Of a stretch of DNA of 15,732 nucleotides, positions 6,501 through 14,971 are shown piece after piece. This DNA comes from Ignavibacteriaceae bacterium. GTDB lineage: Bacteria > Bacteroidota > Ignavibacteria > Ignavibacteriales > Ignavibacteriaceae. The stretch lies in assembly GCA_025449775.1 (NCBI GenBank), contig JANWIS010000004.1, positions 1-15,732 of the forward strand. Direction: 5' to 3'. The position numbers and the translations under genes are program-made. The stretch's first letter is position 1. Each line of letters begins with the position of its first letter. A model generated the notes under the pieces. The model had not been told where the DNA came from. It saw only the letters and a program-made list of their open reading frames with translations, and did no database searches.

Positions 6501-8135
6501 TTATAAAATTCTGGAAGAAATCAGCTTGATATCTGCGTACTTCCAGGCTTCCTGAAATCTTTTTTCAACTTCGGACGCTTCTTCGGTTTTGTTCTGTTTT
6601 AATAAAGCTTGCTGTAATCCGAACAATCCCCATCCGTTATTTGGTATTTCACTAAGGTTTTCCCTGTAAACCTTTTCGGCATCTTCAAACTTGCCGGCCT
6701 CAATCAAAACAGCACCAAGATTCTGTCTGCATGGATAAAACCATGTCGGTGGTTCGTCATACCTCAATTTATTTTCCAGTTCAACTGCATTTTGCAGGTG
6801 AGTGATCGCTAGATTATAATTTTTCATTTTTGCTGCTAATTCACCTTTGCAAACTTCATAAGCAATCTTGATCAGATTACCTGCTGAATTTATTCCCCAG
6901 ATTGTAAGTGCTTCGATACTTTTATTGAAACGCAGGATTTCGAGCTGTGCAATTTCCTTTTCAGCATCTTCCAGATTGTTTTTTGCAATGAATGCCATTC
7001 CTCTTGCATAGTGCCAAACAGCTGTTATGTATGGTCTGTCATCCTGCGGCTTTTTATAATTTAAAATATCACCCCATTTACCAAAAGTTACATAAGCATA
7101 AAGCGGAATTGTTACATAATGTTGCAGTGTTTGATATCCGCATGTAGTTAAAAGTGAGTCCGGTGGTTTTTGTGAAGCTTTTATTGCAGCATCAATTGCT
7201 GTTTTACTATCTCCTTCGAGCGTAGCTGTTGCCCATAGAAAATGATAGTTGTGCGGATAATAAGCCAGCGGATAAAACCCCTGTTGATTACACTGATTAA
7301 TATATTCTTCATCTGATTTTACTGCACGAATATTTGCAAGCGAGCCCTCATGGTACTTTCCTGTTCTTATATAAATATGAGCTGGCATATGAACAAGATG
7401 ACCTGCGCCCGGTGCAAGAAATCTGAGCTTGTCTGCACTGGCAAGACCACGTTCAGGATTTTTTGATGCTTCGATAGCATGAATATATAAATGATTTGCA
7501 CCATGGTGATTTATGTTTTTTTGAACTACACTTTCAAGAACAGAAAGCAATTCAGGAGTCCATGGCTGTGGTGTCCCATCTTTCAGCCAGTAATCCCATG
7601 GATGAAGATCCATAATTGATTCTGCAAACATTGTTGCTGCATCCAGATCTTCCGGATATCTATTTTTTAAATTCCTCATCGCATCCGAGTAAGCCTGATC
7701 AAGTGGAATTCTGTCTTCCAAAACATCCTTCGAATATCTTTCTGCAAGTGCCGCAACCAAATCTTTTTCTTTCTGAGTTTCATTATCCAGCAATGAAATC
7801 GCTTTTTGAATAGCTTCGTACGCTGTATGTACAACACCGGCATCCATTGGCAAATTAATATTTGGGCCAAGAACATAAGCCATTCCCCAGTATGCCATTG
7901 CACAATTTGAATCTATTCTTGCAACTTCTTCAAATGAACGGAAAGCTTCTTCGTGGTTAAATCCATAAGCAAGGATAAGGCCCTGGTTAAAATATTTTTG
8001 TGCAGTTTCTGAAGTTGTTGTTACTGGATATTCTAAAACCCCAAGATTTGTAAAGAGCGGTGCTATCTTTGCACTTTCCTGGCTGCAGGAGTGAAAAAGA
8101 AAAGAAGTGAATAAAATTATTGGCAAAGATTTCAT
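6501..8135 (-). CDS. TPR-repeat putative lipoprotein with conserved His motifs
   Basis: This 544-residue protein starts with a short signal sequence ending FLFHSC; Cys17 is a possible lipidation site, though the lipobox is not canonical. TPR-like helical repeats are visible at about 45-90 (QKYFNQGLILAYGFNHEEA), 375-400, 435-455 and 470-525 (LIEAGKFEDAEKVYREN). The middle is not ordinary TPR: it has dense His and aromatic motifs, HPWDYWLKDG (178-187), NHHGANHLYIHAIE (209-222), GHLVHMPAHIYIRTG (245-259) and YYPHNYHF (292-299). I recall related TPR proteins from Bacteroidota and Proteobacteria with the same motifs, but no established function. A strong AAGGAGG (8147-8141) supports the start. It has no close operon partner: 161 bp separate it from the phosphatase gene, and no clear terminator was found. 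Confidence 0.85.
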   Translation of the reverse strand: MKSLPIILFTSFLFHSCSQESAKIAPLFTNLGVLEYPVTTTSETAQKYFNQGLILAYGFNHEEAFRSFEEVARIDSNCAMAYWGMAYVLGPNINLPMDAGVVHTAYEAIQKAISLLDNETQKEKDLVAALAERYSKDVLEDRIPLDQAYSDAMRNLKNRYPEDLDAATMFAESIMDLHPWDYWLKDGTPQPWTPELLSVLESVVQKNINHHGANHLYIHAIEASKNPERGLASADKLRFLAPGAGHLVHMPAHIYIRTGKYHEGSLANIRAVKSDEEYINQCNQQGFYPLAYYPHNYHFLWATATLEGDSKTAIDAAIKASQKPPDSLLTTCGYQTLQHYVTIPLYAYVTFGKWGDILNYKKPQDDRPYITAVWHYARGMAFIAKNNLEDAEKEIAQLEILRFNKSIEALTIWGINSAGNLIKIAYEVCKGELAAKMKNYNLAITHLQNAVELENKLRYDEPPTWFYPCRQNLGAVLIEAGKFEDAEKVYRENLSEIPNNGWGLFGLQQALLKQNKTEEASEVEKRFQEAWKYADIKLISSRIL

Positions 8136-8296
8136 TTGTGCCTCCTTGAAATTAATCTTTGTGATAATCTGATTTTTTAATAACGGAAGTAATTACTCTA
8201 AGTTATTTTAAAAATAACATACTGTTCGATTCTGAACAAGACTCGCCAGAAGTAAACCTAATTAGTTTTAACTGTTTTTTTAAAAAGAAAATTGTT

Positions 8297-9271
8297 TCAG
8301 ATCTTTTTTATAACAGCGATTGTAACATCATCCATTCTTGTTGTGCCGTTCAGAAAGTTTTTATGATCAGTAATCAAATCTTCTGTAATTTTTTGCGCAT
8401 TACTTTTTGCAGATTTCAATATTTGCTTCTTAAGCCGGTTCTCTCCGTATTCTGTTTCATTGACTGCTGCTTCGGTGAACCCGTCTGTGTAAAGAATCAG
8501 CGAATCACCCTTTTGCATGTTAACATTAATTAATCCGTATTCAGACTGACAGAATAAACCGACAGGTAAACCAGTAGAACTTAAAGAAGTTACTTGTCCA
8601 TCATTAATAATTATTGGCGGATTATGTCCGGCAATACACAACTCAACATCACCTTCAGCATTAGCCCTTCCAAAGACCATCGTTGCGTAATGTGTTGACA
8701 AAGTGCTTTCACAGAACAGCCTGTTTGCTCTAGTAACAATTTCGTTTACAGGAAGATTGGAAGAAAGAAGACTTCTGATTAACGCATTGAGATGTGACAT
8801 CATCAGCGAAGCTGAAATTCCTTTTCCCGAAACATCACCAAGAACAAAAAGCACGGAACCATCATCAAGTTTAATAAAATCGCAAAAGTCTCCGCTGACC
8901 GGACCAGCCGGTGTGTAGTTGTAGCTGAACTCCCATCCCTTTGTAGTGAGATTATTTTCTGGCAAAAGGTTACGCTGAATTTTTATTGCGAACTCGAGAT
9001 CTTGTTCGAGAGCTCTTAACTGGTGATGATTAAGATGATCGAGGCAGACAGTTAACAACGGATCTATAAGCAATCTTTCTGCTTCAACCGGATCGTGGCA
9101 AACATCACATATTCCATAAGAGCCGGTATCAATTCTTTCAAGTGCGGAATCAACCTGCTGAAGAAGAGCAAAAAGCTTGATTGGATCAGGAACGTACTTA
9201 ATTGTTTCCTGCAATCTTTCTCTACGCGCTGTCAATTGGTTTTTTAAAGTAGTTGTGTTTAATCCATTCAT
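8297..9271 (-). CDS. DksA/TraR-type zinc finger fused to SpoIIE/RsbU-type PP2C phosphatase
   Basis: This 324-residue protein has two parts. Residues 10-85 resemble the C-terminal half of DksA/TraR proteins: a helix, then ALERIDTGSYGICDVC and a finger Cys55-x2-Cys58-x17-Cys76-x2-His79, with the family's spacing but His in place of the last Cys. Residues 90-324 form a SpoIIE/RsbU phosphatase: the helical EFAIKIQRNLLP entry, then SGDF (Asp128), GDVSGKG (Asp146), AGHNPP, YTDGFTEA (Asp263) and MDDVT (Asp315), so the metal-binding acidic residues are intact. Such enzymes usually dephosphorylate an anti-sigma-antagonist protein in partner-switching stress pathways. AGGTG before the ATG supports the start. 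No kinase or STAS partner is adjacent. The finger may sense or target the phosphatase, perhaps to RNA polymerase; this is inference. Confidence 0.92.
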   Translation of the reverse strand: MNGLNTTTLKNQLTARRERLQETIKYVPDPIKLFALLQQVDSALERIDTGSYGICDVCHDPVEAERLLIDPLLTVCLDHLNHHQLRALEQDLEFAIKIQRNLLPENNLTTKGWEFSYNYTPAGPVSGDFCDFIKLDDGSVLFVLGDVSGKGISASLMMSHLNALIRSLLSSNLPVNEIVTRANRLFCESTLSTHYATMVFGRANAEGDVELCIAGHNPPIIINDGQVTSLSSTGLPVGLFCQSEYGLINVNMQKGDSLILYTDGFTEAAVNETEYGENRLKKQILKSAKSNAQKITEDLITDHKNFLNGTTRMDDVTIAVIKKI

Positions 9272-9470
9272 AAATCACCTTTGCAATTTGAAAATCTTGG
9301 ATGAATATAAATCAATATTCTGCCCGGCACAATCAAAGAAAAACAACAGTTGATTTAAATCACCGATGAATGCATTTAAGTTCTATTGTAAGGCAAAATC
9401 GATTGTGGTATTTATGTGATTATCAATGAATGTTGAAACGATTTATGTCTCTTCAAAAATATTTTGTCAT

Positions 9471-9647
9471 CTACTGAACTGGAACGTATGCCAATGCTTC
9501 ACCTAAATAATAAGGCCAAAGCAGCAAGGCAATCAGACCTTTAAAGAAGGCTAATTTCACAAAACCAATTGTAAACAGCCATCCGATAATCCAAACCGGA
9601 CCCATTATTCCGGCAACATCAATTTTTTTGTTCATGACTTCACTCAT
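9471..9647 (-). CDS. Small membrane protein (58 residues)
   Basis: This is a short gene with coding character. After a polar start (MSEVMNKKID) come two hydrophobic segments, about 16-34 (GPVWIIGWLFTIGFVKLAF) and 37-55 (KGLIALLLWPYYLGEALAY), joined by a short turn. It is predicted as a two-helix hairpin in the inner membrane. Trp, Gly and a Pro-Tyr-Tyr motif are arranged as in small conserved proteins I have seen in several phyla, but I know no function. There is no clear ribosome binding site before the ATG at 9647; the ATG at residue 5 is an alternative. It lies 43 bases after the GNAT gene on the same strand and may be co-transcribed. A near-palindrome TGTTGATTAATTAACA (9651-9666) sits just upstream. 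Confidence 0.7.
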   Translation of the reverse strand: MSEVMNKKIDVAGIMGPVWIIGWLFTIGFVKLAFFKGLIALLLWPYYLGEALAYVPVQ

Positions 9648-9690
9648 TTTTGTTGATTAATTAACACGATTAAGGAAGAATCTCTTATCA

Positions 9691-10146
9691 CTAAAGAATA
9701 ATTTTCTCAAAACAACGACTATCTGGATCCTCAATATGTCTACCATAACATTCTATAGGTAGATAACCAGACTTCTTATATAAACTTATTGCTTCAGGCT
9801 GTTTCAATCCAGTCTCAAGAATTATTTTTTGGTAATGTAATTCTCTTGCGTGATGCTCCAGTCGTGACAAAATCTCTTTAGAAATTCCTTTTCCCCTGAA
9901 ACTTTCTTTCACATACATCCTTTTTATTTCTGATGTTGTAATATTAATATGTTTAAGAGCACCACAAGCAACCGCTTCCCCGTTTTCATGATATGCAATA
10001 TAAAATACGAGCATTTGTTTATTCTCGTCATGAAAGTTTTCTATCAATCCTTTACCATAAATCGACTCAAGATCTTTATGAAGTTCATCTGAAAGTTCTT
10101 TTATTTCATTTGATAGTGGTAATGCTGTTTTTATTTTAATATTCAC
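9691..10146 (-). CDS. GNAT-family N-acetyltransferase
   Basis: This 151-residue GCN5-related acetyltransferase transfers the acetyl group of acetyl-CoA to an amine. Strand 4 and motif A are clear: EIKRMYVKESFRGKGISKEI (about 73-92), with the RGKGIS pyrophosphate-binding loop. It is followed by ILETGLKQPEAISLYKKSGY (about 109-128), the usual motif B with the conserved Tyr. The substrate is unknown and could be a small molecule or a protein N-terminus. The start is GTG (10146-10144), only six bases after the amidase stop and without a good ribosome binding site, so translation is probably coupled to the amidase gene. It looks like the last or next-to-last gene of the operon beginning at 13891. 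Confidence 0.92.
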   Translation of the reverse strand: MNIKIKTALPLSNEIKELSDELHKDLESIYGKGLIENFHDENKQMLVFYIAYHENGEAVACGALKHINITTSEIKRMYVKESFRGKGISKEILSRLEHHARELHYQKIILETGLKQPEAISLYKKSGYLPIECYGRHIEDPDSRCFEKIIL

Positions 10147-10152
10147 GAAAGA

Positions 10153-11805
10153 CTATTTCAAAAAATTTTCAGGATGTTTTTTATGAAAATCAGTTGCATC
10201 CTGGAATTTTTTAGCAAAGGCAATCAATCTTCCCTCATCAAATAATTTTCCGATAAACGTAATGCTTGTCGGTGTTCCATCTTCTGAAAATCCATTTGGT
10301 AAAACCACACAAGGATGTCCCGTTAAATTGGTCAACAGCAGATTATCACCTTCCCACGAAGGGGCAATGTAAAGATCAATTTCTTTCATCAGGTTTTCCA
10401 TCTGTTGAATGAGCAGAAATCTTATTCTGTTTGCATTGATATATTCCACTGCCGGAACAAAACGAGTGGCACGCAAAATATTTGGCCAGGCAAGTTTTAT
10501 TTGTCTTACTAACAGATCATCATTATTGCTTCTGGTAAGTTCCTCGAAAGCTGCCGCTGATTCGGTATCTAAAATAAAAGAAATATCATTTACAGGAATT
10601 TTTGGTAAATCGACAGGGATTAAATTGAAACCGAGCTCTTTAAGTTTTAAAAGCATAACAGAATCCTGTGAATGAAAATCATACTTCTTATCAAAATCAT
10701 TTTTTAAATAACCGATCTTCATCTTACTCAAATCAAAATCGAAATTATAATTAAATGGCACATCATATAATGTCTGATCAATTCCATCCCGTCCGCAAAT
10801 AATATGAAATACAATTGCCAAATCTTCCACGCTTCTGCAGATTGGACCAATTTTATCCATACTCCAGCTTAAAGCCATTGCACCGGTTCTGCTTACTCTT
10901 CCGTAAGTTGGTCGCAAGCCGGTTGTTCCGCAAACTGTAGATGGAGAAACAATCGAACCCCATGTTTCAGTGCCTATTGCAAACGGAAGCAAACCAGCCG
11001 AAACTGCCGAAGCAGAACCTGCCGATGAACCACTTGATCCTTCATTCGTATTCCATGGATTTCTGGTCATTCCGCCAAACCAAACATCACCCCAGGCAAG
11101 TTCACCCATTGTTAACTTTGCACAAAGAACAGCTCCTGCCTTCTCGAGCCTGGTGATAACTGTTGCATCTTCAGCAATTATTTGATCTTTAAAAACTTCA
11201 GAACCCCAGGTAGTTTTATAATCTTTTGTTGCAAGAAGATCTTTTACTCCGAATGGAATTCCATGAAGCAAGCCCCTGTATTTTCCTTCTGCAATTTCCC
11301 CATCCATTAATTCTGCTTGTCGCAGTGCCCGTTCTTCAGTTAGCGTAATAACACAATGCAGAACTGGGTCATATTTCTTTAATCTTTCAATAAAAAATTT
11401 TGTGAGTTCAGTTGAAGAAATTTGTTTTGTTCTGATGAGTTCCGCTAATTCACCAATTGTGTAAAAAGCAAGATCATTAATATCAGATGGAAGGTTGATA
11501 TAAGAATAGTTACTAAACTTAATTGAATCCCTATTTATCGGCATTTCAAATCCAACCGGAAGCGGATTGAAAAGAACCGCAGGCGGAACGCTGTTATTCA
11601 ATTCAACTTTGTGAACAATTTCAAAGTTTGCAAGCAGCCCATCCAAAATCATCTGCATTGAATCCTGCTCAGCATCTGTAAAATCAAGACCGATCAGCTT
11701 TTCGGCATTTTCAATATTTTCTTTTGTAATTTTTTGCGGAAAGATTGATGAGGATGTGATAATGAATAACAATGCACAGAGCAAATGCCGGAAAATTAAT
11801 TTCAT
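10153..11805 (-). CDS. Amidase-signature enzyme, exported
   Basis: This 550-residue amidase-signature hydrolase cleaves C-N bonds of amides. The catalytic triad is visible: Lys188 (GIPFGVKDL), cis-Ser260 (in SGSSAGSASAV) and nucleophile Ser284 (TETWGSIVSPS). The Ser-Ser distance of 24 residues equals that of FAAH (217/241). The N-terminus is a signal peptide (MKLIFRHLLCALLFIITSSS...), so the enzyme probably works in the periplasm. Residues 26-110 form an extra N-terminal helical region seen in exported amidases of this type. SIVSPST replaces the more usual SIRQPA after the nucleophile, which could affect the substrate pocket. ACGGAG precedes the ATG. It is 27 bases downstream of the MOSC gene and 6 upstream of GNAT. 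Substrate not predictable. Confidence 0.93.
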   Translation of the reverse strand: MKLIFRHLLCALLFIITSSSIFPQKITKENIENAEKLIGLDFTDAEQDSMQMILDGLLANFEIVHKVELNNSVPPAVLFNPLPVGFEMPINRDSIKFSNYSYINLPSDINDLAFYTIGELAELIRTKQISSTELTKFFIERLKKYDPVLHCVITLTEERALRQAELMDGEIAEGKYRGLLHGIPFGVKDLLATKDYKTTWGSEVFKDQIIAEDATVITRLEKAGAVLCAKLTMGELAWGDVWFGGMTRNPWNTNEGSSGSSAGSASAVSAGLLPFAIGTETWGSIVSPSTVCGTTGLRPTYGRVSRTGAMALSWSMDKIGPICRSVEDLAIVFHIICGRDGIDQTLYDVPFNYNFDFDLSKMKIGYLKNDFDKKYDFHSQDSVMLLKLKELGFNLIPVDLPKIPVNDISFILDTESAAAFEELTRSNNDDLLVRQIKLAWPNILRATRFVPAVEYINANRIRFLLIQQMENLMKEIDLYIAPSWEGDNLLLTNLTGHPCVVLPNGFSEDGTPTSITFIGKLFDEGRLIAFAKKFQDATDFHKKHPENFLK

Positions 11806-11832
11806 AAAATACTCCGTTGGGGATTTTATTTT

Positions 11833-12627
11833 TTATAAAAGTTCTATTTTGTTTCCAAGCTTTACTTCACCGGTTGAATTACAGACGAGGTTCATTCCAA
11901 AAAAAACTTTGCTGTCAGATTTTCTGTAGGTTGAAAGAGTAGCCAGCGGTTCTTTTCCTGTTTCACCTGTTTCCTGGTCAACCGTTGTTACAGAACATCG
12001 TGAAGATGGCTTTATTCCGCGGAAAGTTACATCTCCAATCCTGAATAAATTCCAGTCATCTTCTTCATAAGGTCTTCCACCATTGAATACAAAGTTCGGA
12101 CGGAACCGATTCATTGGCAAAGGCTCTTTCAATCTTGAGTTTAAATCATCAAGAGAAGAACTGCCAATAATTAAAAATGGATATCCATCGGCAAAGCTTA
12201 AAATATTGTTGTGAACTTTTTCATTTTCAATAATTCTTTCTGTTGAATCCGGCATATAAACTAATCTGCATTTAACTCCCAAAGCATTTGAAAACCATGA
12301 ATCAATAAAGGGCTTATAAAATGATCCGGGAACAATATCATTCCAGATAATTACATCTTTAGTCGCTGTGAAATTATAATTGAAAGGAACAAACAATCTT
12401 TCCATCGCTTCTGTTTTGTGTGAAATGATAAGATCATCATTACTTATTTCAACTTTCAGAAGTGCCATCTGCGGATATGTTCTTTGAGTTATAAATTTAT
12501 TTTCGTTTTCAATCAGCATCCATCGCCTATCGAATTTTAATCCACGCTCTTCAACAATTGATGATTGAAGTGAAATTCCACCAAGCGATTTGATTGGATA
12601 AATATTTATTTCTGTAAGCGTAAGCAT
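11833..12627 (-). CDS. MOSC-domain protein (YcbX/mARC-like core)
   Basis: This 264-residue protein combines the MOSC N-terminal beta-barrel (1-100, starting LTEINIYPIKSLGGISL and containing GLKFDRRWMLIE and FITQR) with the MOSC domain (about 130-264). Family members bind molybdenum cofactor through a Cys; PSSRCSVTTVD places this at Cys211. RFRPNFVF (174-181) and the final GMNLVCN (244-250) are typical. YcbX and mARC reduce N-hydroxylated compounds, but this protein lacks the C-terminal ferredoxin domain of YcbX and would need a separate electron donor. It starts 10 bases after the metallophosphoesterase stop with no ribosome binding site of its own, so coupling is likely. Confidence 0.9.
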   Translation of the reverse strand: MLTLTEINIYPIKSLGGISLQSSIVEERGLKFDRRWMLIENENKFITQRTYPQMALLKVEISNDDLIISHKTEAMERLFVPFNYNFTATKDVIIWNDIVPGSFYKPFIDSWFSNALGVKCRLVYMPDSTERIIENEKVHNNILSFADGYPFLIIGSSSLDDLNSRLKEPLPMNRFRPNFVFNGGRPYEEDDWNLFRIGDVTFRGIKPSSRCSVTTVDQETGETGKEPLATLSTYRKSDSKVFFGMNLVCNSTGEVKLGNKIELL

Positions 12628-12637
12628 GGAAAAACAT

Positions 12638-13891
12638 TTATTTGCTTTGCAAAGTAATCAAAGTCACTTCCGGAGTTGAGTTGTAACGGATTGGTGCAAG
12701 CGACATTCCCAATCCACGTGTAACTATCATTAACATGTCTGATCTGAAATTATCCGGGCGATCAAACCAAAAATCTCCACGAATATATTTTGTTTCGAAC
12801 ATTGTTGGAGTTATATAAACGAAAGGAAACAAAAGTGTTATCTGACCTCCGTGAGTATGTCCTGCAAGAAACAAATCATAATTTTCTTCAAAAGCTTTTT
12901 CAACAAGCCGGCTCATTGGCTGATGCGTAAGAAATATTTTTAAGTCACAATTTTCATTATTGTAAGTCAAGCTATCAAGCAGTTTATCATTTATAGTTTC
13001 AACATAAGTATTTGTTATAAATGTTATACAGATTTTTGCTTTATCAATTTTCATTTCCCTTTTTGAATTGTCAACCAGGTAAATACCTTTTTTCTTCATC
13101 GCTTCTGTTAATTCCCGGATGCTTCTTGCATTGTCTTCCCTGTATGCCCAGTTATCATGATCACCGACGCACGAATAAATTCCAAATTTAGATTTCATCG
13201 TTCCGAGATAATCTGCACTTTTTTGAATGTATTCTGGTGTTGAGCTGATAAGATCACCGGCAATCAGAATTAAATCTGGATCTGTTGAATTTACTTTATC
13301 TATAAAATTCTGCAATCGAGAATCATCAGTGTATTTATCTGCCTGTATATCTGCAATGAAAGTAATTTTAAAATTTTCAAGCTCTTCGGGTAAATCGTTT
13401 ATTTTATACTCAACAACTCTGATCGAAACGGTTTTATAATCATATATAATTCTTATGGGCACGTAAACGAAAAAGAATACCAAAACTGCAAGCATAAATT
13501 TTGCAGTCAACGGATTAATCTTTTCAAATAAATTTTTTAAAAACAGCCGGAGAATAATTCTAAGAATATCAATTACAAGAAAAAATATTCCCGTCTGCAG
13601 CATGAAAAGAAACAGGATCCAGAAAGGATAAACAAGAAGGTAATCGAATATAAAAGTATCGGGGTGAGTAATTCTGTTTTCTGTGAACAGTCGGTACAGA
13701 GCAGAGAAAATAAGTATTGCCGGGTAAAGATTTAATAAAATGAAAAAAATCATTTTGAATTTCTTATACTTCTTATGATCTTTATTAGGGAAGACAGACT
13801 TCAGCAGCCAGCTTATTCTTTTTGTGAAATAAAACTCTGCTAAAATTAGAATTGAAGCCCCGATAATGATTCGTATTAACCAGCCTCCCAT
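12638..13891 (-). CDS. Membrane-anchored metallophosphoesterase (YkuE-like) with altered ligand motifs
   Basis: The N-terminal 150 residues of this 417-residue protein hold four hydrophobic segments (about 5-20, 47-67, 80-110 and 130-150). The rest is a calcineurin-like phosphoesterase domain facing outward or the periplasm. Its motifs are DIQ (181-183), AGDLIS (211-216, Asp213), GDHDNW (243-248), THQP (322-325) and GHTHGGQ (344-350). GLGMSLAPIRYNSTPE near the end resembles the YkuE branch. The first motif is DxQ instead of DxH, and the third is GDHD instead of GNHD, so two metal-site positions are altered. The family hydrolyses phosphoesters such as lipid-linked or UDP-sugar phosphates; the substrate here is unknown. 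AAGGA precedes the ATG. It is the first gene of the run leading to MOSC, amidase and GNAT. Confidence 0.92.
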   Translation of the reverse strand: MGGWLIRIIIGASILILAEFYFTKRISWLLKSVFPNKDHKKYKKFKMIFFILLNLYPAILIFSALYRLFTENRITHPDTFIFDYLLVYPFWILFLFMLQTGIFFLVIDILRIILRLFLKNLFEKINPLTAKFMLAVLVFFFVYVPIRIIYDYKTVSIRVVEYKINDLPEELENFKITFIADIQADKYTDDSRLQNFIDKVNSTDPDLILIAGDLISSTPEYIQKSADYLGTMKSKFGIYSCVGDHDNWAYREDNARSIRELTEAMKKKGIYLVDNSKREMKIDKAKICITFITNTYVETINDKLLDSLTYNNENCDLKIFLTHQPMSRLVEKAFEENYDLFLAGHTHGGQITLLFPFVYITPTMFETKYIRGDFWFDRPDNFRSDMLMIVTRGLGMSLAPIRYNSTPEVTLITLQSK

Positions 13892-13999
13892 TTATTTTCC
13901 TTTGCAGTTATAGAATTGTTGTTGAAAAATACAATTAATAAATTTCATTGCGTTAGTGTTTTGTACAAGCGAAAGCATTTCATGAGCAAGAGTTAATAC

Positions 14000-14971
14000 C
14001 TAATCATTAAAAACTCTTTTTACAAAATCGAATTCATCGTCTGTTAAAGGATTATCCATAGCGGATAAATTAATCTTGATCTGTTGTAAGTTTCTGAATC
14101 CCGGGATCACCGATCCCATAAATTTATAATGAAGCAAAAATTGCATTGCAACTCGAGCCATGTTTTCTTCTGGTGAACCGAACTTTTCTTTTATTTTGTT
14201 CAAGCGAGGTTCAAGCTTTTCTAAACTTTCTCTTGAAAATCTTGAAAGACCTCTTCTGTGATCGCCGTCTTCAAACTTCGGAGGATTGTCTTTGTTGTAT
14301 TTTCCCAGAAGCAATCCCTGTCCAATTGGCCTGAAAGCTACAAATGAAATTTGTTTCTCTTCCATTAATTTCCTTGTCGGCGAACCATCTTCGATGAAAA
14401 TTCTTTCCATTGCATTTGCATAACTTTGTAAAGTATCTGGCTTTACCTTCGTGATAAGTTTTTTAAAATCTTCATGTGAATATGCTGACTGACCAACCAA
14501 TCTTACTTTTCCTTCTTCTTTTAATATGTTCATCATATCAACAGCATCATCAAGATATTCATCACTATCACCGAAATGTCCATGATGGAAATAGTACAAA
14601 TCGATGTAATCTCTTTTGAGATTAATTAAAGACTGTTCACACTGATGACGGATATGTGCAGGCTCGAATGCATGAGCTGCTGTTCCACGAAACCAGCCGA
14701 TCTTTGTTGCAATTATAAATTGATTTGTTCTGGTGCCCAGAATTTTTGCAAGCATTCTTTCTGATTTCCCGTTTCCGTAAACATCGGCACTATCAAAGTG
14801 GTTAACTCCATGATCAATAGCATAATTGATTGCTTCTGCAATTTCTTTTTCATCAACATTTGCCCAACCGTTTGGTCTGCCATCAGCCCAGTTAAGTCCG
14901 CCCATTGTCCAGCAGCCAAGGCCTATTTCTGAAACTTCAATATCTGATTTTCCAAGTTTCCGGTATTTCAT
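14000..14971 (-). CDS. Aldo/keto reductase
   Basis: This 323-residue NAD(P)H-dependent oxidoreductase is a TIM barrel. The catalytic tetrad is visible: Asp60 (NHFDSADVYG), Tyr65, Lys90 (ATKIGW) and His129 (DLYYFHHGH). VRLVGQSAYS (about 157-166) and SVIPGFRNLQQI near the C-terminus (about 294-305) fit the nucleotide-binding part. It would reduce an aldehyde or ketone, or run the reverse reaction; the substrate is not predictable. Its ATG overlaps the stop codon of the upstream glycosyltransferase by one base (TAATG), so the two are translationally coupled. The pairing may hint at a shared role in envelope sugar metabolism, but that is weak evidence. The gap of 108 bases to the next gene, with no clear terminator, leaves it open whether the operon continues. 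Confidence 0.94.
   Translation of the reverse strand: MKYRKLGKSDIEVSEIGLGCWTMGGLNWADGRPNGWANVDEKEIAEAINYAIDHGVNHFDSADVYGNGKSERMLAKILGTRTNQFIIATKIGWFRGTAAHAFEPAHIRHQCEQSLINLKRDYIDLYYFHHGHFGDSDEYLDDAVDMMNILKEEGKVRLVGQSAYSHEDFKKLITKVKPDTLQSYANAMERIFIEDGSPTRKLMEEKQISFVAFRPIGQGLLLGKYNKDNPPKFEDGDHRRGLSRFSRESLEKLEPRLNKIKEKFGSPEENMARVAMQFLLHYKFMGSVIPGFRNLQQIKINLSAMDNPLTDDEFDFVKRVFND

Noticed and set aside
8202..8218. Hairpin GTTATTT-TAA-AAATAAC as terminator between the phosphatase and TPR genes
   Set aside because: The stem is purely weak AT pairs apart from one G-C and is not followed by a T run on the minus strand. It is probably a chance AT palindrome.
9454..9461. TATTTTTG as a -7 box for the phosphatase gene
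   Set aside because: It fits TAnnTTTG but no TTG lies 19-21 bases upstream, and it is about 180 bases from the start codon. In AT-rich DNA this is likely chance.
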